Shown here in pieces: positions 26,563-38,180 of a stretch of DNA of 64,000 bases. This DNA is from Puniceicoccaceae bacterium (GTDB lineage: Bacteria; Verrucomicrobiota; Verrucomicrobiia; Opitutales; Coraliomargaritaceae). The notes under the pieces were generated by a model that saw only the letters and a program-made list of their open reading frames with translations, ran no database searches and was not told the origin of the DNA. How positions within the stretch are numbered: position 1 is the first letter of the stretch; each line of letters opens with the position of its first letter. The position numbers and the translations under genes are program-made. Where the stretch lies: the NCBI GenBank assembly GCA_902603705.1, contig CACKVQ010000001.1, positions 26,455-90,454 on the forward strand, in the 5' to 3' direction.

Positions 26563-26883
26563 ATGACTATTCCTGAATTATCTTTTTTATATCAATTCGC
26601 ACAAGCCGCACCAGTTAGCGGTCTGGGTCAATTTCTTCCGATTATTCTGCTCTTTGCAGGTATGTGGTTTCTGATTATTGCACCGCAACGAAAGCGACAA
26701 AAAGCTCATGACAAAATGCTTACTGAGTTGAAGAGTGGTGACGAGATCGTTACTAGCGGTGGTGTGTATTGCACTATCACAAATGTAAAGGATGATAGAT
26801 TTGTTGTTCGCATCGCGGATAATACCAAAATCGAGATTGGTAAAAGCTTTGTATCCACGAAGGTATCCTCAAGCGATGTCTAG
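26563..26883 (+). CDS. yajC: Preprotein translocase subunit YajC
   Basis: A 106-residue single-span membrane protein. The helix (~22-41, FLPIILLFAGMWFLIIAPQ) is followed by QRKRQKAHDKMLTELKSGDEIVTSGG, the YajC signature. It joins SecDF at the Sec translocon. secDF starts 40 bases downstream, the standard yajC-secD-secF order. An imperfect long-loop inverted repeat (CCCCTA...TAGGGG) occurs at about 26489-26522 just upstream. Confidence 0.95.
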   Translation: MTIPELSFLYQFAQAAPVSGLGQFLPIILLFAGMWFLIIAPQRKRQKAHDKMLTELKSGDEIVTSGGVYCTITNVKDDRFVVRIADNTKIEIGKSFVSTKVSSSDV

Positions 26884-26923
26884 GAATTTTTCTCTACAAT
26901 TTTAAGCCTATAGTTTATTGCCC

Positions 26924-29455
26924 ATGTCCGGAAACATTCTTTGGAAATTTCTTCTCACTGCTGCCATTATATTTTGGTGTGTAATGAGTGTTACCCCATT
27001 AAAGGATCGACCCTTTGAGGAATATATTGTTAGCCAAGTAACGGCTAACGAGTCCGACTTTGAAGATCTCCTCAAGCGTTCAGAAATACGCGTCGAACAA
27101 GGCGATTCACCTACACTATTTATAGCTCTACGTGATATCGGCGTAGATGAAGAAATAGATTTTTCTAAGTATTTTCCTCAAATTAACGTCACCGATGTCG
27201 CTAATCAAAACAAGCGCAATGATATTCTGCTAAAACATATCCTCAAAACTGCGCAGAGCCAACTTCGTCTTGGCCTGGACTTGAAAGGTGGCGTTGGTGT
27301 TACTTTAAAGATCGATGAATCTGCTCAGACAGAACTAAGCGAGTTTGAACAAGCCGAGCAGTTGCAAGACGCGATAGATATTATGGCTGAGCGACTCGAC
27401 GGTATTGGTGTTGCCGAACCAGTCATACGCCCAAGTGGAGAAGACGCTATAGAGATTCAAATAGCCGGCCTATCGACTAAAGACAACCCTGAAGTGATCG
27501 ATGCGATTAAAAAGCCCGCACGACTTGAATTCCGACGAGTGCACCCCGAGCTAAGACCAGACACAACGCCTAAGAATCGTTATCCTGTAGGATATGAGGT
27601 ACTCGCAGAGGAAATTGAAGATCGTCGTAGTGGCGAGGTCTATGAACGTCGCCTATTTGTAAAACTCATCCCAGAAGCAACAGGAGAAATCGTTGATGAC
27701 GCATTCGCTTCTCAGACGCAGACAGGAGGCTTCCAAATTAATCTGCAAATGACAGCACAAGGCGCTGAAATATTACGCCGAGTCACTGAAAATATGGTCG
27801 GTGAACTTCTTGCTGTTGTTTTAGATGGGAAGCTTTACTCCGCACCTACTATACAAAGCGTACTTTCTAAAAACGCGCAAATTACAGGTAGCTTCTCTCA
27901 ACGCGAGGCAATTGAACTCGCTAATGTCCTGAACAACCCTCTCTCGGTCGAACTTCGAGTCGACGAGATGTATGAGGTAGGACCCACTATGGCCGCTGAT
28001 GCCCGCGAGAGTTCTGTCAGTGCTGCTCAGTATGGCGCGGTACTAGTAGTTGCCTTCATGATTCTATACTACGCGCTTGGTGGTCTTGTAGCTGTACTTT
28101 CAGCTGTGATTAACATTAGTATAGTACTTGGCGTTCTGGCCAGCCTAGGGGCTACTTTGACTCTCCCAGGTGTAGCAGCGTTAGTGTTAACATTAGGTAT
28201 GGGTGTGGATGCCAATATTCTTATTTTTGAACGCCTGCGTGAAGAGCTTCGCACTGGTAAAAGCATTAAGAACGCTTCTGCAAGTGCTTTTGAGAAAGTT
28301 ACATCTACTATTGTCGATGCTAGCGTGACTACTTTGATCACGGCATCGATTCTTATATGGCTGGGCACAGGGCCAGTTAAAGGCTTTGGTGTCACGTTAG
28401 CTATAGGTATTTGTTCCTCAATATTCTGTGCGCTTGTCGTGACTCGATTTGTTGTTGATTTCATTGTTCACCGTATATGTGTTTCTAATATTTTAGGACT
28501 GAGCCTTCTGCCCGTGAAGAAACTCGATTTTTTCCGATACAGAAAGCCCGCTTTTGCAGCTTCTTGGCTAGTCGTTATCGTAGGTGTTCTCAGTGTAGCT
28601 TTCTACCATGAAAACATTCTTGGTAAAGATTTTACGGGGGGTGACGAAATGACGATCTCTTATTCTAAGCTCATTGATTCCAATGAAATTTCTAATGCGG
28701 TGATTGATCAAGAACTCGATGATATCACTGTCAGCTATCAGAGTTTGATCGGTGAAAATCGTGAAGTGCTTAAGATTCAAACACCTTTTGATCAAGCACG
28801 TCCTACACTTGAAATTTTGCAAAATGCTTTTCCAGATGCAGGATTTGAAGAGGCCGGTATCAATCAGATTGGCGCATCAGTTTCTAAAGACATTCAGTGG
28901 AATGCGCTCCTCTCAGTAATCTGTGCTCTTGGCGGTATTCTGCTATACGTGGCACTACGCTTTGAAGTGGGATATGGTGTCGGTGCAGTCGTAGCTACGG
29001 TCCATGACGCACTTATGACGATTGGTATATTCGTAATTTTTGGGCAATTAGATATCTTTGTAAGTGGGCAGTTCACCGCCCCGATGCTTGCTTCGATTCT
29101 CATGATTGTGGGTTACTCGATTAATGACACTATTGTTGTATTTGACCGAATAAGAGAAGAATTAGACCTTAATCCTGGTACTGATTTGCGCTCAATTATC
29201 AATTTGGCGATTAGTCGCGTTTTTTCCCGCTCATTGCTGACCTCTATCACAACTCTTTTAGCCGCCGTATCCCTTTATATTTTCGGAGCTGGTGTAATCA
29301 ATGACTTCGCTTTTGTGTTTATTGTAGGTATCCTAGTGGGAACTTTCTCCTCAATCTTTATTGCTAGCCCAGTATTTTATTGGTGGCACAAGGGCGATCG
29401 TCGTCACGTTCGAGAGCGTCAATTCACGCCTAAGCGTTACGAGTGGGAAAGCTAG
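26924..29455 (+). CDS. secD: Fused protein translocase subunit SecDF
   Basis: SecD and SecF in one 843-residue polypeptide; ATG 26924 is preferred to a TTG at 26918. The SecD half has one N-terminal helix, LGLDLKGGVG near 122, a periplasmic P1 region, and a six-helix block with LGMGVDANILIFERLREE. The SecF half starts near residue 525 with FFRYRKPAF and contains GKDFTGGDE, then the second helix block with YSINDTIVVFDRIREEL. The pair uses proton flow to pull exported proteins out of SecYEG. recJ follows after 21 bases. Confidence 0.95.
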   Translation: MSGNILWKFLLTAAIIFWCVMSVTPLKDRPFEEYIVSQVTANESDFEDLLKRSEIRVEQGDSPTLFIALRDIGVDEEIDFSKYFPQINVTDVANQNKRNDILLKHILKTAQSQLRLGLDLKGGVGVTLKIDESAQTELSEFEQAEQLQDAIDIMAERLDGIGVAEPVIRPSGEDAIEIQIAGLSTKDNPEVIDAIKKPARLEFRRVHPELRPDTTPKNRYPVGYEVLAEEIEDRRSGEVYERRLFVKLIPEATGEIVDDAFASQTQTGGFQINLQMTAQGAEILRRVTENMVGELLAVVLDGKLYSAPTIQSVLSKNAQITGSFSQREAIELANVLNNPLSVELRVDEMYEVGPTMAADARESSVSAAQYGAVLVVAFMILYYALGGLVAVLSAVINISIVLGVLASLGATLTLPGVAALVLTLGMGVDANILIFERLREELRTGKSIKNASASAFEKVTSTIVDASVTTLITASILIWLGTGPVKGFGVTLAIGICSSIFCALVVTRFVVDFIVHRICVSNILGLSLLPVKKLDFFRYRKPAFAASWLVVIVGVLSVAFYHENILGKDFTGGDEMTISYSKLIDSNEISNAVIDQELDDITVSYQSLIGENREVLKIQTPFDQARPTLEILQNAFPDAGFEEAGINQIGASVSKDIQWNALLSVICALGGILLYVALRFEVGYGVGAVVATVHDALMTIGIFVIFGQLDIFVSGQFTAPMLASILMIVGYSINDTIVVFDRIREELDLNPGTDLRSIINLAISRVFSRSLLTSITTLLAAVSLYIFGAGVINDFAFVFIVGILVGTFSSIFIASPVFYWWHKGDRRHVRERQFTPKRYEWES

Positions 29456-29476
29456 AAAGAATCTAATTAGATTTGA

Positions 29477-31198
29477 ATGCTTTGGAACTGCGCCGAGATT
29501 GATGACCTTAAGGCTTCTGCGCTAGCTAGTAGCACTAGCTTATCTAGTGTAGTTACTCGGATACTAGTCAAGCAGGGTATAACGCAAGCAGAAGATGCAG
29601 AGGACTTTCTTCGTCCTCGTTTGGCTCAACTAGACAATCCTTTCGCAATAAAAAATCTCAAGTCTGCTGCTAAGCGAATCGAGAAGGCTGTCGAGGACAA
29701 GGAGTCGGTCGTAGTTTTTGGTGATTACGACGTAGACGGTGTAACTAGCACAACCCAGATGGTGAGTATGTTGCGCACATTAGAACTTACGCCAAAATTT
29801 TGCGTACCTCGACGATTAGATGAAGGCTACGGCTTGAGTCTCAAGGCTATTGAACGTGTTTTCGACGGGCAAATTCCGCAACTTTTTATAGCTCTTGATT
29901 GTGGCACTAACGCTCACGAGTCGATCACATATCTGCGCGATTTGGATATCGATGTAATTGTTGTCGACCACCACCAGACAAAGACCCAGGCGCCAGAGGA
30001 TTGCATCTTCATTAATCCCCAAGTGAATGATCACAAAGATGCTCCTTGGCATAAATTATGTACAGCTGGGTTGGTCTTCAAACTACTCCACGGGCTCCTG
30101 AAGTTACGCCGCTTAGCCAATGACCCTAGAGTAGAAAGTATTAAGCTCAAGGATTATCTAGACCTTGTAGCTATGGGAACCGTGGCTGACTTAGTACCCT
30201 TACAAAAAGAAAACCGTATTCTTTCTTGGTTTGGTTTAAGACACTTGCGTGTCAATAATCGCTCAGGTGTTCGCGCCTTAGCTGAGGTCGCAGGAATCGA
30301 CAGCTGTCAAGAGATGGTTAGTTCAGATATATCTTTTAAAATCGCTCCCCGAATCAATGCAAGTGGTCGACTCGCTGATGCCTCATTGCCGATTGAACTA
30401 CTTTTACAGGATGATTATGGCACTTGCATAAACATAGCAGAGCGGCTTGATGAAATAAATAAAAAGCGCCAAACTATAGAGCGTGGTATGGCCAAAGTTG
30501 CTGAACAACGCGCAGCGACTGAATTTGCAGATGCGCCTGGTATAATACTTTTTAGCGAAGATTGGCATCCTGGCGTGGTGGGTATTGTGGCCAGTCGTGT
30601 GAGCCGCCGCTTTCATAAGCCCTGTGTGATTCTCGGTGCTGAGGGTGACCTCGCTAAAGGCTCGGGTCGAAGTGTGGCTTCTGTAAACCTAGTTAAAGTT
30701 TTTCAGCGCTGCACTCATTTATTAGAGCATTGGGGAGGACATCCCATGGCTGCTGGTGTTTCACTTAAATCATTAGATTTAGCGGCGTTTACAAAATGCT
30801 ATTTAGAGAGCCTTGAGGCTCTCTACCCAGGTGGCTTACCTAAGCCATCCGTTGAGATATCTACATGGTTAGAAATGGGTGATTTGAATGAATCATTGCT
30901 CGAAGAGCTCGATCGATTGCATCCTTTCGGTCAAGGAAACCGCGAACCTATTTTTGGTCTTCGTAATTTAGTGCTAGAAGACTCGCCCGATTCTTTTGGC
31001 AATGGAAATTTTCGTTTTCGATTACCCGCTCAACCAGGTGCTAAGCGTGGTATCTCTGGCATCGCGTGGCAGCTTGGAGAGCCACCAAAAATAGGTGAAG
31101 CTGTAGACATGGCATTTCGCTTTTCTTGGAATTATTGGCGTAATAAACGCTATTCACAGCTAACTTTGATCGACTGGCGCTTTTCTGAAGATAATTAA
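29477..31198 (+). CDS. recJ: Single-stranded-DNA-specific exonuclease RecJ
   Basis: A 573-residue DHH-family 5'-3' exonuclease of recombination and mismatch repair. Motif I is GDYDVDGVTST near 75-85, the Asp of LDCGTN follows, and motif III VVDHHQTK is near 160-167. The DHHA1 part has RINASGRL and the late GRSVASVNL and GGHPMAAG blocks near 395-430. The C-terminal OB region is present. It is closely spaced after secDF (21 bases) and probably co-transcribed. Confidence 0.94.
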   Translation: MLWNCAEIDDLKASALASSTSLSSVVTRILVKQGITQAEDAEDFLRPRLAQLDNPFAIKNLKSAAKRIEKAVEDKESVVVFGDYDVDGVTSTTQMVSMLRTLELTPKFCVPRRLDEGYGLSLKAIERVFDGQIPQLFIALDCGTNAHESITYLRDLDIDVIVVDHHQTKTQAPEDCIFINPQVNDHKDAPWHKLCTAGLVFKLLHGLLKLRRLANDPRVESIKLKDYLDLVAMGTVADLVPLQKENRILSWFGLRHLRVNNRSGVRALAEVAGIDSCQEMVSSDISFKIAPRINASGRLADASLPIELLLQDDYGTCINIAERLDEINKKRQTIERGMAKVAEQRAATEFADAPGIILFSEDWHPGVVGIVASRVSRRFHKPCVILGAEGDLAKGSGRSVASVNLVKVFQRCTHLLEHWGGHPMAAGVSLKSLDLAAFTKCYLESLEALYPGGLPKPSVEISTWLEMGDLNESLLEELDRLHPFGQGNREPIFGLRNLVLEDSPDSFGNGNFRFRLPAQPGAKRGISGIAWQLGEPPKIGEAVDMAFRFSWNYWRNKRYSQLTLIDWRFSEDN

Positions 31199-31279
31199 TA
31201 AGTGAATAGAAAATTTTCATACTTTCTTTGATTACACAATTGATTGCCATGGTGTGAGAAATTACTTACTTATCAGAAT

Positions 31280-32365
31280 ATGAAAAAGGTTTTTATTTCT
31301 GGATGTTATGATATCCTTCATGGGGGACACATCCAATTCTTTAAAGAAGCTCGTGCGCTAGGTGATCACCTTACCGTATGTTTTGCCTCAGATCAGGTGC
31401 TCTGGAAGCATAAAAAACGTCAGCCCTCTATTCCGCAGGATCATAAATTTGTTCTCATGGAATCACTAGATATTGTAGACCAAGTAGTAATTGGTGGCTC
31501 TCAGGAGTTAGGGTTAGATTTCAAGGATCATTTTCTCAAGATTAAACCAGATATTTTGGCTGTAACAACAGACGACCAGCATGCTGATAAAAAGCGCGCA
31601 CTTTGCACCGAGGTAGGTGCTGAATATGTGGTACTGCCTAAAACACTGCCTGAATTTACCCCTATCTCTACCTCTTCTGTTATATGCAAAATCCGTACGC
31701 CTATTTTTGCTCCACTCAGGGTTGATTTTGGTGGAGGTTGGCTCGATGTTCCGCGTCATGCTCGCAAAGGCTCTTTTATAGTAAACTGTGCTATATCGCC
31801 GCTTGTTTCACTCTTTGATTGGGATTATGAGAAAAAATCAGGATTAGGTGGTAGTGGTGCTTGGGCATTACTTAATGGTCGTGATGGGGTCGAATCCGAG
31901 CTAGAGTTAGGGGTTGGTTGGCAGGACCCCGCCATTATCCGTGAGACTGGGCTATGTGTGTGGCGTAGCGGCAAAAAACCCATTCTCGAATTTAAACGTA
32001 ACGGAGACTTCCTAAACGGTCTCATGGCACTCCACTATACTGAAATAGCTCACGATACCCCAGCTAATACGGATAACGATCGTGACTACGATCAGATCGA
32101 AGCTGCTGGTCACCTGGCGCAAAAAGCAGTTATAGAGGCGAACCTGAATAAACTGGGAGCAGCGGTCGATTTAAGCTACAAAGTGCAGATAAAAGAAGGC
32201 ATGTCTGAATTATCTGATGCCTCAGGCTGCATTGGACGTAAATATTCTGGAGGTGGATGGGGTGGATATGCGCTTTATCTCTTTAGTAATAAAGGGGATC
32301 GCGATAGCTTTGTTGCAAAATCTAGAAACAACAGAGCGATTGAGCCGTTTATTACGATTCGCTAG
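31280..32365 (+). CDS. Nucleotidyltransferase/GHMP-kinase fusion protein
   Basis: A 361-residue two-domain protein; ATG 31280 (MKKVFISGCYDILHGGH) is chosen over an upstream GTG/ATG that adds non-homologous residues. Residues 1-135 form a cytidylyltransferase-like fold with the HGGH nucleotide motif at 14-17 and the ISTSSVI motif near 129-135. Residues 141-361 have GHMP-kinase motifs: APLRVDFGGGWLDVP (~144-158), SGLGGSGA (~187-194) and KYSGGGWGG near 335. The pair could phosphorylate a sugar and activate it as an NDP-sugar, as in HddA/HddC or FKP. The sugar is unknown, and the kinase part is shorter than usual. Confidence 0.75.
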   Translation: MKKVFISGCYDILHGGHIQFFKEARALGDHLTVCFASDQVLWKHKKRQPSIPQDHKFVLMESLDIVDQVVIGGSQELGLDFKDHFLKIKPDILAVTTDDQHADKKRALCTEVGAEYVVLPKTLPEFTPISTSSVICKIRTPIFAPLRVDFGGGWLDVPRHARKGSFIVNCAISPLVSLFDWDYEKKSGLGGSGAWALLNGRDGVESELELGVGWQDPAIIRETGLCVWRSGKKPILEFKRNGDFLNGLMALHYTEIAHDTPANTDNDRDYDQIEAAGHLAQKAVIEANLNKLGAAVDLSYKVQIKEGMSELSDASGCIGRKYSGGGWGGYALYLFSNKGDRDSFVAKSRNNRAIEPFITIR

Positions 32366-32463
32366 ATCTCTTTGCTTTTATTCTTTACGATTTTAATGAT
32401 GAGATCAGTTTATTTGTTAAGTCAACTTGAGGAGGACCTTTCCGAATTCTGATCACTGTAAAA

Positions 32464-33645
32464 ATGAAAGTAATAGATGCTATTCGTCTTAATACAGAAG
32501 CACTAGTTGGGGAGGCTGAGCTTGAGGAGCGCCTCCACGGCAGTAAGCCCTTGCGAGTTAAATTAGGCGTTGATCCGACTAGGCCCGATCTCACTTTTGG
32601 GCATTTGGTTGTCTTTAATAAACTTCGCCAATTCCAAGATTTCGGCCATGAAGCGATCCTTATAATTGGCGATTTTACCACTTTAATTGGTGACCCTTCT
32701 GGACGCTCTAATACCCGCCCTATTTTAACTAAGGAAGAGATTAGAAGTAATGCACAAAGCTATCTAGACCAAGCGTTTAAGATTCTAAAAAAAGAAAAGA
32801 CCTCGGTTTTTTACAATAGTGAGTGGTTCGATAAGATGGACTTTGAAGACTGTCTAAAGTTATCGCGTAAAATGACGGTTGCTCGTATGTTAGAACGCGA
32901 TGATTTTTCTAATCGCTATGCCAATCAGGCTCCTATTTCTATTGTCGAGTTCCTTTATCCATTAATCCAGGGATATGATTCGCTAGTGCTCAATGCAGAT
33001 ATAGAAATTGGTGGAACCGACCAGCTCTTTAATATGCTTGTGGGCCGTGCGTTGCAAAAGGATGCGGGTAAGCTTGAGCAGGCAGTGCTTACGATGCCAC
33101 TTTTAGTCGGCCTAGATGGCTCGAAGAAAATGTCTAAGAGTGCGGACAACTATATAGCTTTTACTGACAGCCCTAAAGAGATGTTTGGTAAGATTATGTC
33201 TATTAGTGATGAAACTATGTGGGATTACTACCGTTTACTACTGAATTTTACTTCCGAAAAAATTGAGAACTTAAAGACTGGGCACCCCATGAATGCTAAG
33301 AAGAGCCTAGCTTCGTCATTAGTTGGTCAGTTCCACTCAATGCAGTCTGCCGAGCGTGAATTAGAGCAGTTTGAGCAGGTTTTTTCCCGAAATAAGTTAC
33401 CTGATGACATGCCTACATTTACATGGAATAGTTTGTTAGGTGATGAGGCTAGCGGACCTCTTTTTGAAATTATGGCCAAATCTGGCCTTTTTGAGAGTAA
33501 AGGAACAATACGAAGACTAATACAACAAGGTGGGGTCAAAGTAGATGGCGAGAAGCAAGAAGATCCAAATCGTGAGCTTTTTCCCCGTGATGGTGAACAA
33601 ATCTTTCAAGCGGGTAAGCGTATCTTCTTTAAACTGCTTGGATAA
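32464..33645 (+). CDS. tyrS: Tyrosyl-tRNA synthetase
   Basis: A 393-residue class I synthetase. The HIGH-equivalent is FGHL in GVDPTRPDLTFGHL near 37-50, the tyrosine pocket lies in the middle (YPLIQGYDSL, GGTDQLFN), and KMSKS is near 221-225. A C-terminal S4 domain has GLFESKGTIRRLIQQGGVKVDG. The layout matches the TyrZ-like bacterial type. The ATG at 32464 is preceded by AAAA. A GAGGAGG at about 32429-32435 lies too far upstream to act as ribosome binding site. Confidence 0.95.
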   Translation: MKVIDAIRLNTEALVGEAELEERLHGSKPLRVKLGVDPTRPDLTFGHLVVFNKLRQFQDFGHEAILIIGDFTTLIGDPSGRSNTRPILTKEEIRSNAQSYLDQAFKILKKEKTSVFYNSEWFDKMDFEDCLKLSRKMTVARMLERDDFSNRYANQAPISIVEFLYPLIQGYDSLVLNADIEIGGTDQLFNMLVGRALQKDAGKLEQAVLTMPLLVGLDGSKKMSKSADNYIAFTDSPKEMFGKIMSISDETMWDYYRLLLNFTSEKIENLKTGHPMNAKKSLASSLVGQFHSMQSAERELEQFEQVFSRNKLPDDMPTFTWNSLLGDEASGPLFEIMAKSGLFESKGTIRRLIQQGGVKVDGEKQEDPNRELFPRDGEQIFQAGKRIFFKLLG

Positions 33646-33774
33646 ATCTGCTTGTATGTCCTGATTGTAAGGAGTTCGACTAGCTATTTTAGGATAAGAC
33701 TTACACTCCTGTGGTAATCATTTGACATTCAAAATCTTTCATAGAAAAACTTAATACTCATTATAAATTTATAG

Positions 33775-34817
<1,043 letters not shown>

Positions 34818-34826
34818 TGTAATACC

Positions 34827-35678
34827 GTGGCGAATGTACGCCTCGATAAGATTAAGCCCTTGGTTGCGTTAGCTGCCTTCTTATTTGCTTGGTGGGCTAT
34901 ACCAACAACAGTTAAATCTTATCTTAAGGTAGGCTTTACTGAATTTCAGTCGCCGGCTTGGGTAGCTACATCCTATCTAGATGATCTCGAAGGCTTTTGG
35001 GCAAGACGCAGTCATTCAAAAGTTGAACTTATCGAAGCAGGTAGGGAAGTGGCACGTGCTAAGTCACATTATCAGTTTCGTGCCCAGCGAACTCAATCAC
35101 TTGAGCAAGAAATATTACGCTTGGAAACGATTTTAAATTTACCAAGTCGTCGTGAGTTTCGCTATGAAGTGGCTCGTGTTGTACGTCGTGACCTTAACTT
35201 CTGGTGGCAGCATATTATTATTCGTAAAGGAAAGGACTATAACATTCCAAAAGGAGCGGCCGTGGTATTTGCTGGGGGGGTTGTCGGACGTGTGATCGAG
35301 GTGAATGCTTTTACTAGCCGAGTTGAGTTAGTTACTAGTCCTAACTTTCGTATGGCCGCTAATTTTGAAGGCGATGGGCGTCCAGTTATCTACCAAGGAG
35401 TGGCTCAGAGTGGTTTTGGTAATCCCATTGGTTCGGTTCGTGATGTGCCTAAAGATACACATGCTAGCACACTAACACCACTTAAACTGGTTTCTACTCA
35501 TTTTGGGGGTGCATTTCCTGCAGGTCTAGTAATAGGCCAGGTCTCTTGGCTAGAACCCGGTATTACAGGGATCTTCCAAGCTGGTTCGGTAGAACTTGAT
35601 TCCCGTCTTCTAAGCCTTCATGAAGTCGCTGTTTTAATACCTTTATATCCAATTAATTTGCCAACTGATGATCTTTGA
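34827..35678 (+). CDS. mreC: Rod-shape determining protein MreC
   Basis: A 283-residue bitopic protein with a GTG start nine bases after mreB. It has an N-terminal membrane helix (~10-25), a coiled-coil around 60-100, and then the MreC beta domain with RRDLNFWWQHIIIRKGKDYNIPKGAAVV and GRVIEVNAFTSRVELVTSPNFR. It connects MreB to PBP2 in the periplasm. The stop overlaps the mreD start by 11 bases. Confidence 0.92.
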   Translation: MANVRLDKIKPLVALAAFLFAWWAIPTTVKSYLKVGFTEFQSPAWVATSYLDDLEGFWARRSHSKVELIEAGREVARAKSHYQFRAQRTQSLEQEILRLETILNLPSRREFRYEVARVVRRDLNFWWQHIIIRKGKDYNIPKGAAVVFAGGVVGRVIEVNAFTSRVELVTSPNFRMAANFEGDGRPVIYQGVAQSGFGNPIGSVRDVPKDTHASTLTPLKLVSTHFGGAFPAGLVIGQVSWLEPGITGIFQAGSVELDSRLLSLHEVAVLIPLYPINLPTDDL

Positions 35679-36198
35679 TTTACGAGCCATTCTATTATTT
35701 GGATCTAATGTACTTCTATTATATATTACGCTAATAGCTAATTCAGCATTGTCCAGTTGGTCCATTTATATGCTGCTATTAGGTCCAATGTTAGTGTTTC
35801 CCGCGCTCTACCTTCGCCACCAGCACTATTTTAATTGTACACTTTGCACAGGACTATGGTGTGATGCTGCTCTACCTTCACCTTTTGGGCTGTTTACAAT
35901 ACTCTTCCTAATTTCTGGCGCATTAATTTTTCAGTTTCGGATTCGCTTTCGCGCCAATCAAAATTATCATCCAATATTTCTATCACATGGAATAAACTTT
36001 TTCTTTATACTGTTTGTTGCCATCTCCATGAGTACAGAGTATCTATTAAGTGTTGGTTTTTGGTTACATTTTGTAGTGATTACAATTACCTCACACCTTA
36101 CGCTCTTGATAGTATCTCCTTGGTTTTTTAATTTTGAACGTATGCTTTTTGCTCTCTTTCGTATGGATGATGAATCCGAAGATTATCCGAATTTTTAA
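35668..36198 (+). CDS. mreD: Putative rod-shape determining protein MreD
   Basis: A 176-residue protein with about five hydrophobic segments and little charge. MreD is poorly conserved, so the name rests on position between mreC and mrdA, on the size, and on topology. The LWCDAALPSPFGLFTILFL segment (residues ~64-82) resembles the MreD 'G-L-x-D-x-L-x-x-P-x-G' loop. It overlaps mreC by 11 bases and ends 18 bases before mrdA. Confidence 0.8.
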   Translation: MIFDLRAILLFGSNVLLLYITLIANSALSSWSIYMLLLGPMLVFPALYLRHQHYFNCTLCTGLWCDAALPSPFGLFTILFLISGALIFQFRIRFRANQNYHPIFLSHGINFFFILFVAISMSTEYLLSVGFWLHFVVITITSHLTLLIVSPWFFNFERMLFALFRMDDESEDYPNF

Positions 36199-36216
36199 AG
36201 TTTTGAATATAATTGA

Positions 36217-38172
36217 ATGAATCAATATGACGTTCATCGCGGTGAAAATCCCCGCATAATATTTTTCTTTTGGATCGTAATTTTGGCCTCAATTATACTC
36301 ATTCTAGGGCTTGCTTGGAGGCAATTAATCGCCAATCAGAAATATGAGGAAATAGAGAAGCGCCAGACCGAGCGTCGTGTCTTAAAGCCTGGGCCGCGGG
36401 GAGATATTTACGATCGAAAGGGGAACCTTCTTGTTGGTAATAGACCGCACTATTCGGCTGTAGTTTACTTAGATGACCTTCGCCGCGAGTTTCGTTCAGA
36501 GTACTCGAAGGTAATTCGGGCTGAGCGTGAACGCATACGAAAGGCTTATGATCTGCGCCCAAAGCACGAGCGTGCGGGAGTCGCTCCTACGGATCCAAAT
36601 TATAACGAGCTTCAATGGGAAGCTAGAAAGAATGTGATCGAGATTTACATCAACAAAATCAATGTGATTACAGGGCGTGAGGATACTATATCTACGCGAG
36701 CTATCATTAGGCATTTCAATGAACAACTACTTTTACCACTCGTTCTTGCCGAAGATTTAACCGCAGATCAATATGCGCGCTTGATTGAACAGGTTCCAGT
36801 ACAGTCTCCGATTAAGATACACACTGATACTGCTCGCTACTATCCTTATGGAGCCGCTGCTGCACATACACTTGGATATGTGCAGAAGGTCAATCCTGAC
36901 CCTAGCGAAATTATAGATGATGGGCTTAAAACTTTCACTTTTAAAACAAAGCAAGGAAAGACCGGTATCGAGCGTTATTTTGATGAACATTTAAGTGGTA
37001 CGACTGGGCACGAAATATGGCGAGTGGACCCCCTTGGCTTTCAAGATGCATTACTCTACCAAGAGGCTCCTAAACAAGGAGAGAATTTTATATCTAGTAT
37101 CGATATTGATCTTCAGATTGCAGCTGAAACTGCTCTAGGTGATCGAACTGGAACTGCAGTAGCACTCGATGTAAAAACTGGTGAGGTTCTCGCCATAGCT
37201 AGTCACCCTGGATATGACCTGAATGACCTTAGCCCCTACATTCCGCGTAAAGTATTTGATAGGATAAATGAGCAGGGCGCATGGATGAATCGTTCGCTTC
37301 AGCTGTCCTACCCTCCTGGTTCAACTTTCAAATTATTATCAGCCATCGCAGGCCTTAGGAAAGGTACCATAAATACTAAAACTCAACATAACTGCCAGGG
37401 TGTCTTTGCCCTTGGAAACCGGATCTTTAGCTGTCATGCGCGTAATGGTCACGGTTTGGTTGACTTAACTGCTGCAATAGAAGGTAGCTGTAATATATTT
37501 TTTTATGCTGAAGGGCTGCGTATAGGTATCGATGAGTTAAGTGCGGAAGCACAGCGTTTTGGTCTTAATGAAAGAACTGGAATTGAAGTTCCGTACGAGA
37601 CTGGGCGTGTCGTTGTGCCTACTAAAAATTGGAAGAGGGAAATAATAGGAGAAGGTTGGATGCTCGGCGATACAGCTAACACTGCAATCGGCCAGGGCTT
37701 CTTACTCGTCACACCCCTACAAATGGCTAATTTAATTGCTTCTATTGCTCGAGGTGAGACCCGCACTCAACCTACTTTACGTGCCTTATCTGCTGAAGAG
37801 GGTAAGCGAGTCGATCATGGCGGCGAGCTCATTGGACTCACGCCTAGGCAACATGTTGAACTTTGGGAAGGTATGGAACGTGTTGTTAGTAACAGTGGCA
37901 CAGGACGACTAGTCCAAATCGATGGATTACGAATCGCAGGTAAGACAGGTACAGCGGACTTTCGCGCTCATGGTAAAGAGGTTAACCTTGCATGGTTTCT
38001 AGGACTTGCTCCGGTAGAAGATCCGCAGATCGCTATAGCTGTTATGGTTGAGGGCACTAGTTCTAGCGATAGATATCACGGTGGATCGACTGCGGGCCCA
38101 GTCGCGAAAGATATTTTTTTAGAATTTATCGAACACTATCCTGAGCGTGCGGGCGTAGCATTTAAATATTAA
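36217..38172 (+). CDS. mrdA: Penicillin-binding protein 2 (peptidoglycan transpeptidase)
   Basis: Elongation-specific class B PBP of 651 residues with an N-terminal membrane anchor (~14-35). [12 protein letters not shown] opens the dimerisation domain. The transpeptidase triad is complete: STFK at 369-372, SCN at 424-426, KTG at 576-578. The C-terminal end is normal. It follows mreD, the classic mreBCD-mrdA order, and the product works with MreC and RodA. No rodA is seen in this cluster. Confidence 0.95.
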   Translation: MNQYDVHRGENPRIIFFFWIVILASIILILGLAWRQLIANQKYEEIEKRQTERRVLKPGPRGDIYDRKGNLLVGNRPHYSAVVYLDDLRREFRSEYSKVIRAERERIRKAYDLRPKHERAGVAPTDPNYNELQWEARKNVIEIYINKINVITGREDTISTRAIIRHFNEQLLLPLVLAEDLTADQYARLIEQVPVQSPIKIHTDTARYYPYGAAAAHTLGYVQKVNPDPSEIIDDGLKTFTFKTKQGKTGIERYFDEHLSGTTGHEIWRVDPLGFQDALLYQEAPKQGENFISSIDIDLQIAAETALGDRTGTAVALDVKTGEVLAIASHPGYDLNDLSPYIPRKVFDRINEQGAWMNRSLQLSYPPGSTFKLLSAIAGLRKGTINTKTQHNCQGVFALGNRIFSCHARNGHGLVDLTAAIEGSCNIFFYAEGLRIGIDELSAEAQRFGLNERTGIEVPYETGRVVVPTKNWKREIIGEGWMLGDTANTAIGQGFLLVTPLQMANLIASIARGETRTQPTLRALSAEEGKRVDHGGELIGLTPRQHVELWEGMERVVSNSGTGRLVQIDGLRIAGKTGTADFRAHGKEVNLAWFLGLAPVEDPQIAIAVMVEGTSSSDRYHGGSTAGPVAKDIFLEFIEHYPERAGVAFKY

Positions 38173-38180
38173 AGTACTTT

